Assembly (NCBI GenBank): GCA_900767825.1
Contig: CAAGAN010000025.1
Location: 1-25,034 of the forward strand
DNA length: 25,034 bases
Source of the DNA: Bacilli bacterium
GTDB taxonomy: Bacteria; Bacillota_I; Bacilli_A; RFN20; CAG-826
Direction of reading: 5' to 3'
Below are positions 1 to 8,350 of this stretch, piece after piece. Within the stretch, counting starts at the first letter, position 1, and every line of letters starts with the position of its first letter. The notes under the pieces are model-generated. The model worked only from the letters and a program-made list of their open reading frames with translations, had not been told where the DNA came from and searched no databases. The position numbers and the translations under genes are program-made.

Positions 1-43
1 AAAATTGTGAGTTCCTGCTTTTTCTTTGTCAATTCCGCCGCGC

Positions 44-57
44 GACCCCTAGGGGTC
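44..57. repeat. 14-bp perfect palindrome in a GC-rich stub
   Basis: The sequence GACCCCTAGGGGTC is its own reverse complement. It lies inside a G+C-rich segment (about 31-60) that contrasts with the AT-rich DNA after position 90. No T-tract follows on either strand, so it does not look like a terminator. It may be the end of an inserted element or the edge of a neighbouring feature cut off by the window. I do not recognise it. Confidence 0.5.
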
Positions 58-89
58 ATTGTGCAACCATCCCTTCATTTCATTCAGGA

Positions 90-404
90 ATGTTTACACA
101 ATTAAACGGATACTCTCCAGTGGTAATATTTGAAGAAACATCCGCCACAGATTTTTTTACTTTTGTTAGCAAGAAGCCGACATCAACTAATGCAACTTCA
201 ATTGGAGATAATCTTTCGACAAATTCAAAGGTTATCAAGAATAAAGTTACTTTTAATGTATCTTCAGGAGAAGTCAGTTCACTTGAACTAAAATATACGG
301 TTGCAGATACATTTGATTCGAAAACAAAAGAATACCAGACTAGTAAATTCTATTCTGCCCCTCCGTCTTTGTCATTTTCCGTTCTTTTGGAGACTAACCC
401 ATGA
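90..404 (+). CDS. hypothetical, beta-rich, probably exported protein; 5' end possibly missing
   Basis: This 104-aa frame has no family I recognise. It is rich in Ser, Thr, Lys and Asn and alternates hydrophobic and polar residues (for example around VTFNVSSGEVSSLELKYTV), as secreted beta-sandwich proteins of low-GC Gram-positives do. The first ATG (90) has AGGA touching it directly, which is too close for a ribosome binding site, and there is no signal peptide. The same frame stays open back to base 3, so the true start may lie outside the window, or the gene may have lost its 5' end at the GC-rich stub. Its TGA stop overlaps the next ATG (ATGA), so the two genes are probably translationally coupled. 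Confidence 0.5.
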   Translation: MFTQLNGYSPVVIFEETSATDFFTFVSKKPTSTNATSIGDNLSTNSKVIKNKVTFNVSSGEVSSLELKYTVADTFDSKTKEYQTSKFYSAPPSLSFSVLLETNP

Positions 405-2824
405 AGAAAGCAAATATAAGAAAACCTATATTTGCCCTTTCATTAACTACTTTATTAAGTGTTGCTCTTGGATATGGTGAATGGGTGATAATTGCTAGCC
501 AAAAATTAAATAGCCCAGCAACCTCCTCTGAAAAGAAGGTCTGTTCTATTGGGAATACTTACTACACGACTGTAGAAGCCGCTTTAACTGCGGCTGAAAG
601 TAACCCGGGCGCAGATACGATATACGTAATACCGGGGGCAAACCCTACGCTTAGTGTTAATTCTGTTACTGGGAAAAATACTTTCTTTCTACCATCAAAC
701 GACAAAATGATTGTTGCCTTTTATTCGGACGTGGACAAAAAGACTGTCTATGCAAACTCAAAAAAAGGCATTAATACAAATCAGTCGGCTATAACTATTA
801 AGAATACCTTAACGATTGGTTCGGGGGTTACTTTGAAAATTGAGGGAACTTTAGAAACTTCTGGACGATTAAATGCTGGAGATGGCGGACAAGCATATGC
901 CGGCAACACATATGGTGATTGCACAAGAATATTATTAGACGCTAATGCTAAGATAACTTGTAGTGGAACTATAAATTGTTATGGATATATAGAAGAGACA
1001 ACGACTGATAATGGTAGTTCTCTAGAGATGGCGAGCGGATCGAATCTAAATATGCCTTTTGTAATGAGAGATTTTAGAGGCGGCTCTTCTACAAAGGGAA
1101 TCTATGCTGAGAAAGATTCAAGACGTTGTTTCCCTTTTAACCAATATGAATTGTCTAATATTTCAGTTAAAACAACTTTGCTACATGGTACTATACTTTC
1201 TGGTTTTACGAATATAAATGCCGGCGGGAGCGTTCAAACCATTGAAGAATTAAAAATGGTTGGTCCTGATAAATCATATTTATTTCAAACCATAAATTCA
1301 GGGAATTCAAAAATAGTTTACCGCCATGTACCAAACACTAGCGCAAACGACGGCAATCCGTTAAAAGGCAAAAGCGAGATAACTTTTATTGGTGGAGCAA
1401 ATTTTAATTCTATAAGTTTAAGCTTGCTTGGCAAACAGATTAACTCTTCCGAATATTATTTTCCTTTAAATCATTATTTTTCTTTTAAGTTTGTAAACCC
1501 TGAAGGCGTTGAAAAATCTTCCTTTTCGATTCCTTCAATGACGAAAGTTATGCCTGGTTGCAATTTTGAAATAGGCGAAAATTGCAATGTTAGCATAGGC
1601 GATATGATAATTTATAGCGTTTTTAACGATGATCCTCATGAGAAAACTGATAGTATCCAACGTGTTGGCGGAACTCCATATCCCTCTTTAGAACCTGTTA
1701 TGTTTTGGAACAAAGGGACTATTAATGCTACTGACATTGCAGGATGTGTTATCAATGATGGAACTATAAACATAGCAGGGAAAAAAGCATTGACGTCATA
1801 TGAACCTTGGGCACAAAGTGGCAGTTTTATTAGCACGACTATTACACAATGGATTACTATAAACGCAAATTATTCGGAATTTACATCTGACTCTTTCAAT
1901 AATAATAAACGCGTTTTGATTTACACAAAGAATATAGATAATGCCAATGCTGTTTCTTATAATTATCAATCAAAAAACCTTAATGGATACTATACGGATT
2001 ATGTTACCGCTAATACTTCTATTTCATTATCTAATTGGACCAATATTGCTTCTATAACAATTAATGGAAACCCTTATAGTGATGGAAGTAATTATTCGGT
2101 AAATGGACCAACCAAAATTGAAGTAGTTCCAACGGCTGGTTCCGGCGAAGGCGGTGGCGGTTGTTTTGCTAAAGGCATGCTAATTATGATTGCTGATGGT
2201 TCTTATAAAAAAGTTGAGAATTTGCGTGTTGGCGATATTATCAAGAGTTTTAATCACGAAACTGGACTGCTAGAAAATCAGTTTATTACTTATATCCCTT
2301 ACCATCAAAAAGCAATTTATCAAGTCTTGGATCTTGTTTTTGAGAACAATCACAGAATCAAGGTTCTATTTGCACACGGATTTATGAATACATCCACTAG
2401 AATGTATGAGGAAATATCTCCATTTAATGTTGATGCAAAATTAGGGCAATCATATTTGTTTATAGAAAACAATAAATTAGTAAATAGAAAGTTAATATCT
2501 TATTCGATATATAATGAAGAAACTGAATGTTATTCTTTGTGTACTGCATATAATCTTAATCATATCGTTGAAGGAGCGCTTTGTGTTGCTGACGATATTG
2601 GTGGGCTTTACAACTACTTCGATTTGGATGAGTCTTATAAATATGATGTCGAAAAGAAAGAAAAAGATATAGAGCGCTATGGATTGTTAAGATATGAGGA
2701 TGTTTCTTATATTCTTAGTAGAGAGATATATGAATTGTTTAATGTTAAGTATTTAAGTGTGTCTATAGGCAAGGGCTTAACAACAATGGAACAATTAGAA
2801 GGCTATATAATTAAATTTGGTTAA
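401..2824 (+). CDS. large secreted beta-helix-like surface protein with C-terminal Hint (hedgehog/intein) domain
   Basis: An 807-aa protein. ATG 401 has GGAG 8 nt upstream and overlaps the previous stop. Residues about 8-33 form a hydrophobic signal or anchor segment (ALSLTTLLSVALGYGEWVI). Residues about 47-80 (YYTTVEAALTAA...DTIYVIPG) look like the entry of a right-handed beta-helix. They are followed by short Gly/Ile/Asn strands such as LTIGSGVTLKIEGTLETSG and KGTINATDIAGCVINDGTIN. A Gly-rich linker (GEGGGG) leads into Cys588-Phe-Ala-Lys-Gly, then KVENLRVGDII, a block-B-like His659 (FAHGF) and a final block CYSLCTAYNLNHIVEGALCV. This is the order of Hint blocks A, B and F/G. The terminal His-Asn of splicing inteins is absent, so autocleavage at Cys588 is more likely than splicing. 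About 75 residues follow the domain. The passenger function is unknown. Confidence 0.72.
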   Translation: MKKANIRKPIFALSLTTLLSVALGYGEWVIIASQKLNSPATSSEKKVCSIGNTYYTTVEAALTAAESNPGADTIYVIPGANPTLSVNSVTGKNTFFLPSNDKMIVAFYSDVDKKTVYANSKKGINTNQSAITIKNTLTIGSGVTLKIEGTLETSGRLNAGDGGQAYAGNTYGDCTRILLDANAKITCSGTINCYGYIEETTTDNGSSLEMASGSNLNMPFVMRDFRGGSSTKGIYAEKDSRRCFPFNQYELSNISVKTTLLHGTILSGFTNINAGGSVQTIEELKMVGPDKSYLFQTINSGNSKIVYRHVPNTSANDGNPLKGKSEITFIGGANFNSISLSLLGKQINSSEYYFPLNHYFSFKFVNPEGVEKSSFSIPSMTKVMPGCNFEIGENCNVSIGDMIIYSVFNDDPHEKTDSIQRVGGTPYPSLEPVMFWNKGTINATDIAGCVINDGTINIAGKKALTSYEPWAQSGSFISTTITQWITINANYSEFTSDSFNNNKRVLIYTKNIDNANAVSYNYQSKNLNGYYTDYVTANTSISLSNWTNIASITINGNPYSDGSNYSVNGPTKIEVVPTAGSGEGGGGCFAKGMLIMIADGSYKKVENLRVGDIIKSFNHETGLLENQFITYIPYHQKAIYQVLDLVFENNHRIKVLFAHGFMNTSTRMYEEISPFNVDAKLGQSYLFIENNKLVNRKLISYSIYNEETECYSLCTAYNLNHIVEGALCVADDIGGLYNYFDLDESYKYDVEKKEKDIERYGLLRYEDVSYILSREIYELFNVKYLSVSIGKGLTTMEQLEGYIIKFG

Positions 2825-3023
2825 TGAATTTAATTCGTGGGAGTTCTAATGACCTACAAATCGCTTTCAGGCCTCTAGGGACGTTTTTGCTTATTTAGGG
2901 TGATTAATACATAAAATACAAAAGTTGATTCTAGATGGCTTGCTAGGAGTTAATGATAAACTTAATCAGTTTTTATATTTTTAGGTCTGTATGCGACTTT
3001 TTTATCCTATAAGTTTCTAGTTT
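2825..3023. other. intergenic stretch before the CRISPR locus
   Basis: No convincing gene, RNA or strong terminator is visible between the Hint-protein stop and the putative cas9 promoter. It is AT-rich with scattered stops in all frames and only a weak CCT/AGG hairpin near 2870. Confidence 0.4.
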
Positions 3024-3032
3024 TGGTATAAT
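3024..3032 (+). promoter_or_regulatory. putative extended -10 promoter for the cas operon
   Basis: TGGTATAAT matches the extended -10 pattern TGnTATAAT. No good -35 sits 17 nt upstream, which is usual for extended -10 promoters. A start near 3039 would give cas9 a leader of about 165 nt, running antisense through the whole tracrRNA gene. The motif match is seen; the role is inferred. Confidence 0.5.
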
Positions 3033-3073
3033 TTAGACAATACTTAGGGAAGATATTAAAGATTAAGATAAAC

Positions 3074-3169
3074 AAAAAACGCCAATCATGGCGCTTTGCG
3101 GTAACAACTTACCTGAGATTTGGAATAATCTTTATTTGAACTTTGCAGTGTTGTTCTAGGTATAAGAAC
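3074..3169 (-). ncRNA. tracrRNA of the type II-A CRISPR system
   Basis: On the minus strand, ATACCTAGAACAACACTGC is the anti-repeat: with one G-U wobble it pairs with repeat positions 9-27. After an AAAGU bulge (opposite GA in the repeat), UCAAAU pairs with the first six repeat bases GUUUGA. This is the lower stem, bulge and upper stem layout of SpCas9 guides. Next come a nexus-like hairpin (AGAUU/AAUCU), a hairpin GGUAA-GUUG-UUACC, and a terminator CGCCA-TGAT-TGGCG followed by T6. The 5' end at about 3169 is predicted from the promoter. The RNA is divergent from cas9 and lies wholly inside the region the cas9 mRNA leader would cover. It supplies the RNase III substrate with the crRNA repeat and the Cas9-binding scaffold. 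Confidence 0.88.
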
Positions 3170-3175
3170 ACCTGT

Positions 3176-3204
3176 AATATATCCCCTACGAAAGGAATTG
3201 TCAA
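3176..3204 (-). promoter_or_regulatory. sigma-A type promoter of the tracrRNA
   Basis: On the minus strand a consensus TTGACA (3199-3204) is separated by exactly 17 nt from TATATT (3176-3181), putting the start about 7 nt on, just before the anti-repeat. The -35 box touches the cas9 ATG at 3205, and the spacer contains the cas9 ribosome binding site (GAAAGGA, about 3190-3196). The same 29 bp therefore serve tracrRNA transcription and cas9 translation. Confidence 0.75.
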
Positions 3205-6200
3205 ATGGCAAAAAAATATTTAATGGGTCTAGATCTTGGCACTAATTCGGTTGGTTGGTGCGTTACTGATGAAAATAATCACATAATCAAAAAAGGCGGA
3301 AAATCACTTTGGGGAGTAAGGCTTTTTGACGAAGCTAAAGATTGTAAAACTAGAAGAGCTAATCGTGCCACTAGAAGAAGGACTCAAAGAAGAGCGGAAA
3401 GAATTGATTTGCTTCAACTTCTATTTAAAGAAGAAGTGGATAAGGTTGATAAGAACTTCTTTTTACGTCTAAACGAATCTTTCTATAAACCAGAAGATAA
3501 ATCCGAGCCAATAAGGAATGACAATAACTATCTTTTCGTGGATAAGGATTTTAATGATAGGGACTATAAGAAGGAATATCCTACAATTTACCATTTAAGA
3601 AAAGCTTTGTATGAAACAAATGAAAAGATGGATATAAGGCTAATTTATTTAGCGTTAGCCCACATGATCAAATATCGTGGCAATTTCTTATATGAAGGTC
3701 AATCTTTCAAGCCGTCGGATATAAAAACTATTGAATCCACGCTTCCGAGGATAAATGAAATATTAACTGAACTAGGCAAAGATGAAGAACTTAATTTAAA
3801 CGATGAGTATGCTTCAAAATTTAACCAAAAACTATTCGAGGCTAGTGGTGTAGAAGAAAAAAAGCAGGCTCTTTCCGAATTGTTTGGGAAGGGCAAATAT
3901 CTTTCTTCTGTTGTTTATCCATTGATGGCCGGCGGAACTCGTAAAACAAAAGTCATATTTGAGCTCGATGACGATGAAGAAATTGACCCATCAGATTTCG
4001 CTTTTTCCACTGCTGACGCAGATGAAAAGCTGGAAAAGCTATCAGAAATATTTCCAAACGATCTTCGCCTTGAATTGCTTAAATTAATTAAAGTAGTTTA
4101 CGATTATGTTCTTTTAGGAAAACTGTTAGGAGATTCCAATACTCTTTCAGAAGCAATGGTCAAAAGGTATGAAGAGCACAATAAAGATTTAAAAATTCTG
4201 AAAAAATACGTAAAAGATCATTATTCTAAAGCCGATTACGATGATATTTTTATAAAAAGCGGCGATCAAAAAGAGCACACTAATTATGTGATGTATGTCG
4301 GTTCGGTGGTTACAAAAGGGAAAAGACAAAGATATGCGCATTGCAGTAGGGATAATTTTTATAAATTTATTAAGAAAAAACTAGGCATAGATAAATATAA
4401 AAATGCTAAAGATATAGAAGATGAAACGCTATCTAAGATTTTTTCTAAAATAGAAGATAAAAGTTATCTACCAAGACAAAATTCTACTGACAATGGTGTT
4501 TTTCCATATCAATTGAACAAAACTGAATTAGAAAAGATTTTGGAAACTCAATCAAAATTCTATCCATTCTTGAATGTAAAAGATGAAAATGGGACTACGA
4601 TTGAAAAGATTGAGTCTTTACTTACATTTAAAATTCCATATTATGTTGGTCCTTTGCTTGCAGGAACTGACGGAAATCCTAGAGGCGTACACTCTTGGGT
4701 AGCTAGAAACTCGGCAGAAAAGATTTATCCTTGGAATTTCGAAAAGATTGTCGATAAAGACCAGTCTGCTGAAAGATTCATAAAGAGAATGCTTAATAGA
4801 TGCACATATTTGCCTGATTGCTATTGCTTGCCGCTGAATTCTTTACTATTCCAACGTTATCAAGTATTGTCCTTGTTAAACAAGACTATGGTTAACGGAA
4901 TGCTAATTTCTAAAGAAGACAAGGATGGTTTGATTGAAAAACTTTTCAAGAAAAAGCCTTCAGTAACTAAGAAAGATATAAAAAATTATTTTGACAAGCC
5001 TGGTGAAGACGTCTCCGTTACTACTTCAAATGGAAAAGAATTAGAAGAAGTAAATGCATCAATGAGCAGTTATGTATTTTTCTCTAATGCTTTAGGAGAG
5101 GATTTTGTTAAGAATAATGAAGATAAAATCGAAGATATCATTAAAGATTTAACTATTTTTGAAGATTCGAAGATAATTGAGGAACGACTTAAAAAAGTTT
5201 ATAAATTAAGTCCTACCCAAATTAAAAAGATTAAAGGAAAGAGATTTTCAGGTTGGGGAAGATTATCGAAAGAACTTCTGGAGATGACTACCAACTATTC
5301 AAATGAATATGGTGAAGTATTTTCTATTAGCCTAATTGATTTAATGGAAAGAACGAACTTCATTTTAATGGAATTGATAAATGATGATTCTTTCGATTTT
5401 AAAAAGAAAATAGAAGAAGCAAATCAAAAGGTTGACTATAACTTTGCTAATAAGAAAGAAAAGCATCAGGCTATAGTGGATTTTGTTGATGATTGCTACG
5501 TCTCTCCTGGCATGAAACGTCCTTTGATTCAAACCATGGCAATAATCGAAGATGTCGAAAAGATTATCGGACATCCAATAGATGAATATTATGTTGAATG
5601 CACTAGGTCAAATAAAGCTAAAAAAGTTCGCAAAGAGGACAGACGCAAAAAGCTAATGGCCTTGTATAAAAAACACGCAAAAGAATTATTGGCATCATCT
5701 ATGACGAACAAATCATTCGAAAGAGTTGAAGGCGAATTGAATGATGATTACTATGCCGATAAATATAGGAGTGATAAGTTTTATCTTTATTTGACTCAGC
5801 TTGGGAAATGCGCGTATACATTAGAAGATATAGATTTGGCTGAATTATTTAGTAATAGCGCTGCTTATAATATAGATCACATAATTCCTCAATCTTTGGT
5901 AAAGGACGATAGTCTTGAGAATAAAGTATTAGTTAAAATGACAAAAAATGAGGATAAAACCGATATTTATCCAATTCCTTCCTCCGTAAAAGCGGCTGGG
6001 GCAAATGCTTTTTATAAAATGCTTCTAAAAGCAAATTTGATTGGAAAAAAGAAATATGAAAATTTAACTAGGACATCACAATTAACCGATGCCGATTTAC
6101 TGTCTTTTGTAAACAGGCAGCTTGTATACACTAATCAAGCCGTGAAAGCGTTAGTTGATGTCATTAAGATGTTTCAAAATGATAAACAAGGTAATGCTCC

Positions 6201-6399
6201 GAAAGTTATATATTCTAAAGCTGAAAACGTTTCCGACTTTAGAAGGGATTTTGGTATCTTAAAAGTTAGAGAAGCTAATAATTTGCATCATGCACACGAT
6301 GCTTATTTAAACATTTGTGTTGGAAGAGCCGTTAATACTTATTTTGGGGATATCAGACAAAGAATGATTGAAAAAAGTGGCATTCTGAAAAAACTTTGA
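3205..6399 (+). CDS. cas9: Cas9 (type II-A), N-terminal 1064 aa: RuvC, REC and HNH, without the PAM-interacting domain
   Basis: This is the guide-RNA-directed DNA endonuclease. ATG 3205 follows GAAAGGA by about 8 nt. RuvC-I is GLDLGTNSVGW with catalytic Asp10. The Arg-rich bridge helix follows (KTRRANRATRRRTQRRAER, about residues 50-70), then the REC lobe. RuvC-II has Glu798 (YYVECTRSN). HNH carries Asp891-His892 (NIDHIIPQS) and Asn915. RuvC-III is LHHAHDAYLN with His1029 and Asp1032. All nuclease residues are therefore present. The frame ends at TGA 6397, some 30 codons past RuvC-III, where II-A homologues continue into the C-terminal domain; that domain is encoded next in the -1 frame. With the frame restored the protein would be about 1422 aa, normal for II-A. 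Read alone, this piece would lack PAM recognition. Confidence 0.9.
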   Translation: MAKKYLMGLDLGTNSVGWCVTDENNHIIKKGGKSLWGVRLFDEAKDCKTRRANRATRRRTQRRAERIDLLQLLFKEEVDKVDKNFFLRLNESFYKPEDKSEPIRNDNNYLFVDKDFNDRDYKKEYPTIYHLRKALYETNEKMDIRLIYLALAHMIKYRGNFLYEGQSFKPSDIKTIESTLPRINEILTELGKDEELNLNDEYASKFNQKLFEASGVEEKKQALSELFGKGKYLSSVVYPLMAGGTRKTKVIFELDDDEEIDPSDFAFSTADADEKLEKLSEIFPNDLRLELLKLIKVVYDYVLLGKLLGDSNTLSEAMVKRYEEHNKDLKILKKYVKDHYSKADYDDIFIKSGDQKEHTNYVMYVGSVVTKGKRQRYAHCSRDNFYKFIKKKLGIDKYKNAKDIEDETLSKIFSKIEDKSYLPRQNSTDNGVFPYQLNKTELEKILETQSKFYPFLNVKDENGTTIEKIESLLTFKIPYYVGPLLAGTDGNPRGVHSWVARNSAEKIYPWNFEKIVDKDQSAERFIKRMLNRCTYLPDCYCLPLNSLLFQRYQVLSLLNKTMVNGMLISKEDKDGLIEKLFKKKPSVTKKDIKNYFDKPGEDVSVTTSNGKELEEVNASMSSYVFFSNALGEDFVKNNEDKIEDIIKDLTIFEDSKIIEERLKKVYKLSPTQIKKIKGKRFSGWGRLSKELLEMTTNYSNEYGEVFSISLIDLMERTNFILMELINDDSFDFKKKIEEANQKVDYNFANKKEKHQAIVDFVDDCYVSPGMKRPLIQTMAIIEDVEKIIGHPIDEYYVECTRSNKAKKVRKEDRRKKLMALYKKHAKELLASSMTNKSFERVEGELNDDYYADKYRSDKFYLYLTQLGKCAYTLEDIDLAELFSNSAAYNIDHIIPQSLVKDDSLENKVLVKMTKNEDKTDIYPIPSSVKAAGANAFYKMLLKANLIGKKKYENLTRTSQLTDADLLSFVNRQLVYTNQAVKALVDVIKMFQNDKQGNAPKVIYSKAENVSDFRRDFGILKVREANNLHHAHDAYLNICVGRAVNTYFGDIRQRMIEKSGILKKL
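6370..6399 (+). other. cas9: cas9 frame-shift junction with two A6 tracts
   Basis: The downstream frame has a stop at 6369-6371 and the upstream frame stops at 6397-6399, so the change of frame must fall in this 30-nt interval. It holds two runs of six A (6371-6376 and 6388-6393). One extra A in either tract would join the halves, giving about 1422 aa. A lost A by replication slippage, a sequencing or assembly error, and ribosomal or transcriptional slippage are all possible. At the second tract the codons are CTG AAA AAA CTT TGA, a possible but imperfect -1 slip site. Confidence 0.8.
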
Positions 6400-7472
6400 A
6401 TGTGAAAAAACTGTTTGAAAACAATGATAATAAGGATAGAAAACCTCTTTTGGATTCCGAAGGCAATGTGGCTTGGGATTATAGGCAATCAATACTAGAA
6501 ATTAAAAAGAATGTATTTGATAGGTTTGATATTCTTGTAACCACAATGCAACGTGTAAAAACTGGGCAATTAACTGATGCTACTATATATCCAGCTGCCA
6601 AAAATAGAGGAAATTTAATTCCTGTAAAGAAAAATAGCCCTCTTTCGGATACTTCTAAATATGGAGGTAAAAGTGGAAACTCATATGCATTTTATTGTTT
6701 AATCGAACAAAATATTAAAAACAAACCTGTGACATCTTTAGTTGCTATCCCGCTTTATTTTGGTATAAATCGTAGCAAAAACGATTTGGCACTTTTTATT
6801 AAAAACACTTTAAAGTATGACTTGATAAGAATAATTATTCCTTGCGTAAGGGTTAATGCAAAATTGACTTATGGTTCTTCTTCAGCCCTTGTATCTTGCT
6901 ACAACGGTGACAAAAGATATGCTTTGAATAACGGAATAGAATTGTATCTTAATAAAGAAGATTTGCTTGTTGTAAAAAAGATTTCCAAAATAAAAAAGTT
7001 ATTCTCCGAATATAAAGATTTAATTAAAAAGCTTACTGATAAAGAAGAAATTAACTTTGGTGGATTTCGTGTTAGAAAGAACTTAATAGAAATTAATCCA
7101 GGGGTTCAAGGCAAGAGCGAGCCTAATACTCTCGGCTCCGATGAGTTGGCCAGGGTATTTAATTGTTTACTTAAGAAATATAGTTTACCCGCCGTAAGTT
7201 TAATGAATGGTTTTAAAACCATTTACAATTTTTGCAATTTGGCAGAGACAAGATTGGCTTACAATTCTCTTAATGTTATAGGACAGGCAATAATAATAGA
7301 TCAATTGATATCTGTTTTTACTGGGGCTTCTTCTAGGGCTGATTTGTCCTTGCTGGGTGGTGGTAAGGCTGTTGGATATACGAGAATTACTCAAAATTTA
7401 ACTTCTGGAATGTCAATTATTGTTGAATCACCGACTGGCTTCTATTCTAAAGTTCTTTGGAAAGGGCAATAA
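6396..7472 (+). CDS. cas9: Cas9 C-terminal part (wedge/PAM-interacting domain), out of frame with the nuclease part
   Basis: This 358-residue frame has no usable start signal of its own: it would begin at TTG 6396 or GTG 6402, with no Shine-Dalgarno. It reads as the continuation of Cas9. NVAWDYRQSILEIKKNV corresponds to the conserved VWDKxRDxxxVRKV region. KYGG followed by AFYCLI matches the KYGGF...AYSVLV block. The end, ESPTGFYSKVLW, matches the closing SxTGLYExRIDL signature. It therefore holds the PAM-reading and guide-binding C-terminal domain. Its stop is 2 nt before the cas1 ATG. It is probably a separated piece of one gene rather than an independent gene, although a two-polypeptide Cas9 cannot be excluded from sequence alone. 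Confidence 0.85.
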   Translation: MNVKKLFENNDNKDRKPLLDSEGNVAWDYRQSILEIKKNVFDRFDILVTTMQRVKTGQLTDATIYPAAKNRGNLIPVKKNSPLSDTSKYGGKSGNSYAFYCLIEQNIKNKPVTSLVAIPLYFGINRSKNDLALFIKNTLKYDLIRIIIPCVRVNAKLTYGSSSALVSCYNGDKRYALNNGIELYLNKEDLLVVKKISKIKKLFSEYKDLIKKLTDKEEINFGGFRVRKNLIEINPGVQGKSEPNTLGSDELARVFNCLLKKYSLPAVSLMNGFKTIYNFCNLAETRLAYNSLNVIGQAIIIDQLISVFTGASSRADLSLLGGGKAVGYTRITQNLTSGMSIIVESPTGFYSKVLWKGQ

Positions 7473-7474
7473 CA

Positions 7475-8350
7475 ATGTCATTCCGGACTGTTGTTGTTAA
7501 AAATAGAAGTAAATTAGAATATTCATTAAATTATCTTGTTTGTCGTACATCTGAATCTGAAAAACGTATTTGTTTAGATGAAATTACGACTTTAATTATC
7601 CAAAACACAGGGGTTGCCATTACGGCAGCCCTTTTGTCTATGTTGATGGAAAAGAAGATTAAGGTAATATTTTGTGATTCTAAGAATAATCCACAAGGTG
7701 AATTAACTCCATATTATGGGTCATACAATAATTATGCGAAAATTTGTATTCAAACATCTTGGAAACAAGAAATAAAAGATAAATTATGGGGTTGCATAAT
7801 ATCAAAGAAGATATTTGGACAAAAAAGAAACCTAGAATATTTGCAACATACAGACGCTGCCTCTAAATTAGATGGTTATATAAAAGAGATTGTTTCAGGC
7901 GATTTAACGAATAGAGAAGGACATGCTGCTAAAGTATATTTCAATTCGTGCTTTGGGAATGATTTTTCTAGAGGAACTGATTGTGATATCAATATGTTCT
8001 TAAATTATGGATATTCCATAATACTTTCTGCAATTAATAGGGAAATAAAGGCTTTGGGTTATTTAACTGAATTAGGCATTCATCATATCGGAGAGCAAAA
8101 CCCATTTAATTTATCATGCGATTTTATGGAACCTTTAAGACCTCTGGTGGATTATTTGGTTTTAAGCAACAAGGTTAATAAAGAAAACCATAAATCAGAA
8201 ATGATAAATATCCTTAATTCAAGTTGCACATATGATGGTAAAACAATGATTTTAGATAATGCTATCCATAATTATGTTCAATCGATGCTAACTGTTTTAA
8301 ATGAAAATAATATAGAAAGGACGAAGTTCATCAATTATGAACTCGTATAG
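7475..8350 (+). CDS. cas1: Cas1, CRISPR spacer-acquisition integrase
   Basis: A 291-aa protein, typical for type II Cas1, which with Cas2 forms the integrase that inserts prespacers at the leader-repeat junction. ATG 7475 (MSFRTVVV) is preferred over in-frame TTG 7457 because AAAGGG (7461-7466) precedes it at a suitable distance. The metal-binding triad is visible: Glu148 (NREGHAAKVYF), His204 (GIHHIGEQNPFNLS) and Glu219 (DFMEPLRP), each one residue earlier than in the S. pyogenes protein. It starts 2 nt after the cas9 stop and overlaps cas2 by 14 nt, so it is part of one operon. No damage is seen. Confidence 0.95.
   Translation: MSFRTVVVKNRSKLEYSLNYLVCRTSESEKRICLDEITTLIIQNTGVAITAALLSMLMEKKIKVIFCDSKNNPQGELTPYYGSYNNYAKICIQTSWKQEIKDKLWGCIISKKIFGQKRNLEYLQHTDAASKLDGYIKEIVSGDLTNREGHAAKVYFNSCFGNDFSRGTDCDINMFLNYGYSIILSAINREIKALGYLTELGIHHIGEQNPFNLSCDFMEPLRPLVDYLVLSNKVNKENHKSEMINILNSSCTYDGKTMILDNAIHNYVQSMLTVLNENNIERTKFINYELV

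Noticed and set aside
2162..2590. A splicing intein in the surface protein
   Set aside because: There is no C-terminal His-Asn plus nucleophile, no homing endonuclease block, and no clear C-extein of a known protein; an autocleaving Hint fits better.
3145..3163. A stray CRISPR repeat upstream of cas9
   Set aside because: It matches only the part of the repeat complementary to the tracrRNA, and scaffold hairpins and a terminator follow on the minus strand, so it is the tracrRNA anti-repeat.
6396..7472. Cas9 C-terminal piece as an independently translated gene (a natural split Cas9)
   Set aside because: No Shine-Dalgarno precedes TTG 6396 or GTG 6402, and the fragment continues Cas9 without extra or missing sequence; a single-base frame change is simpler.
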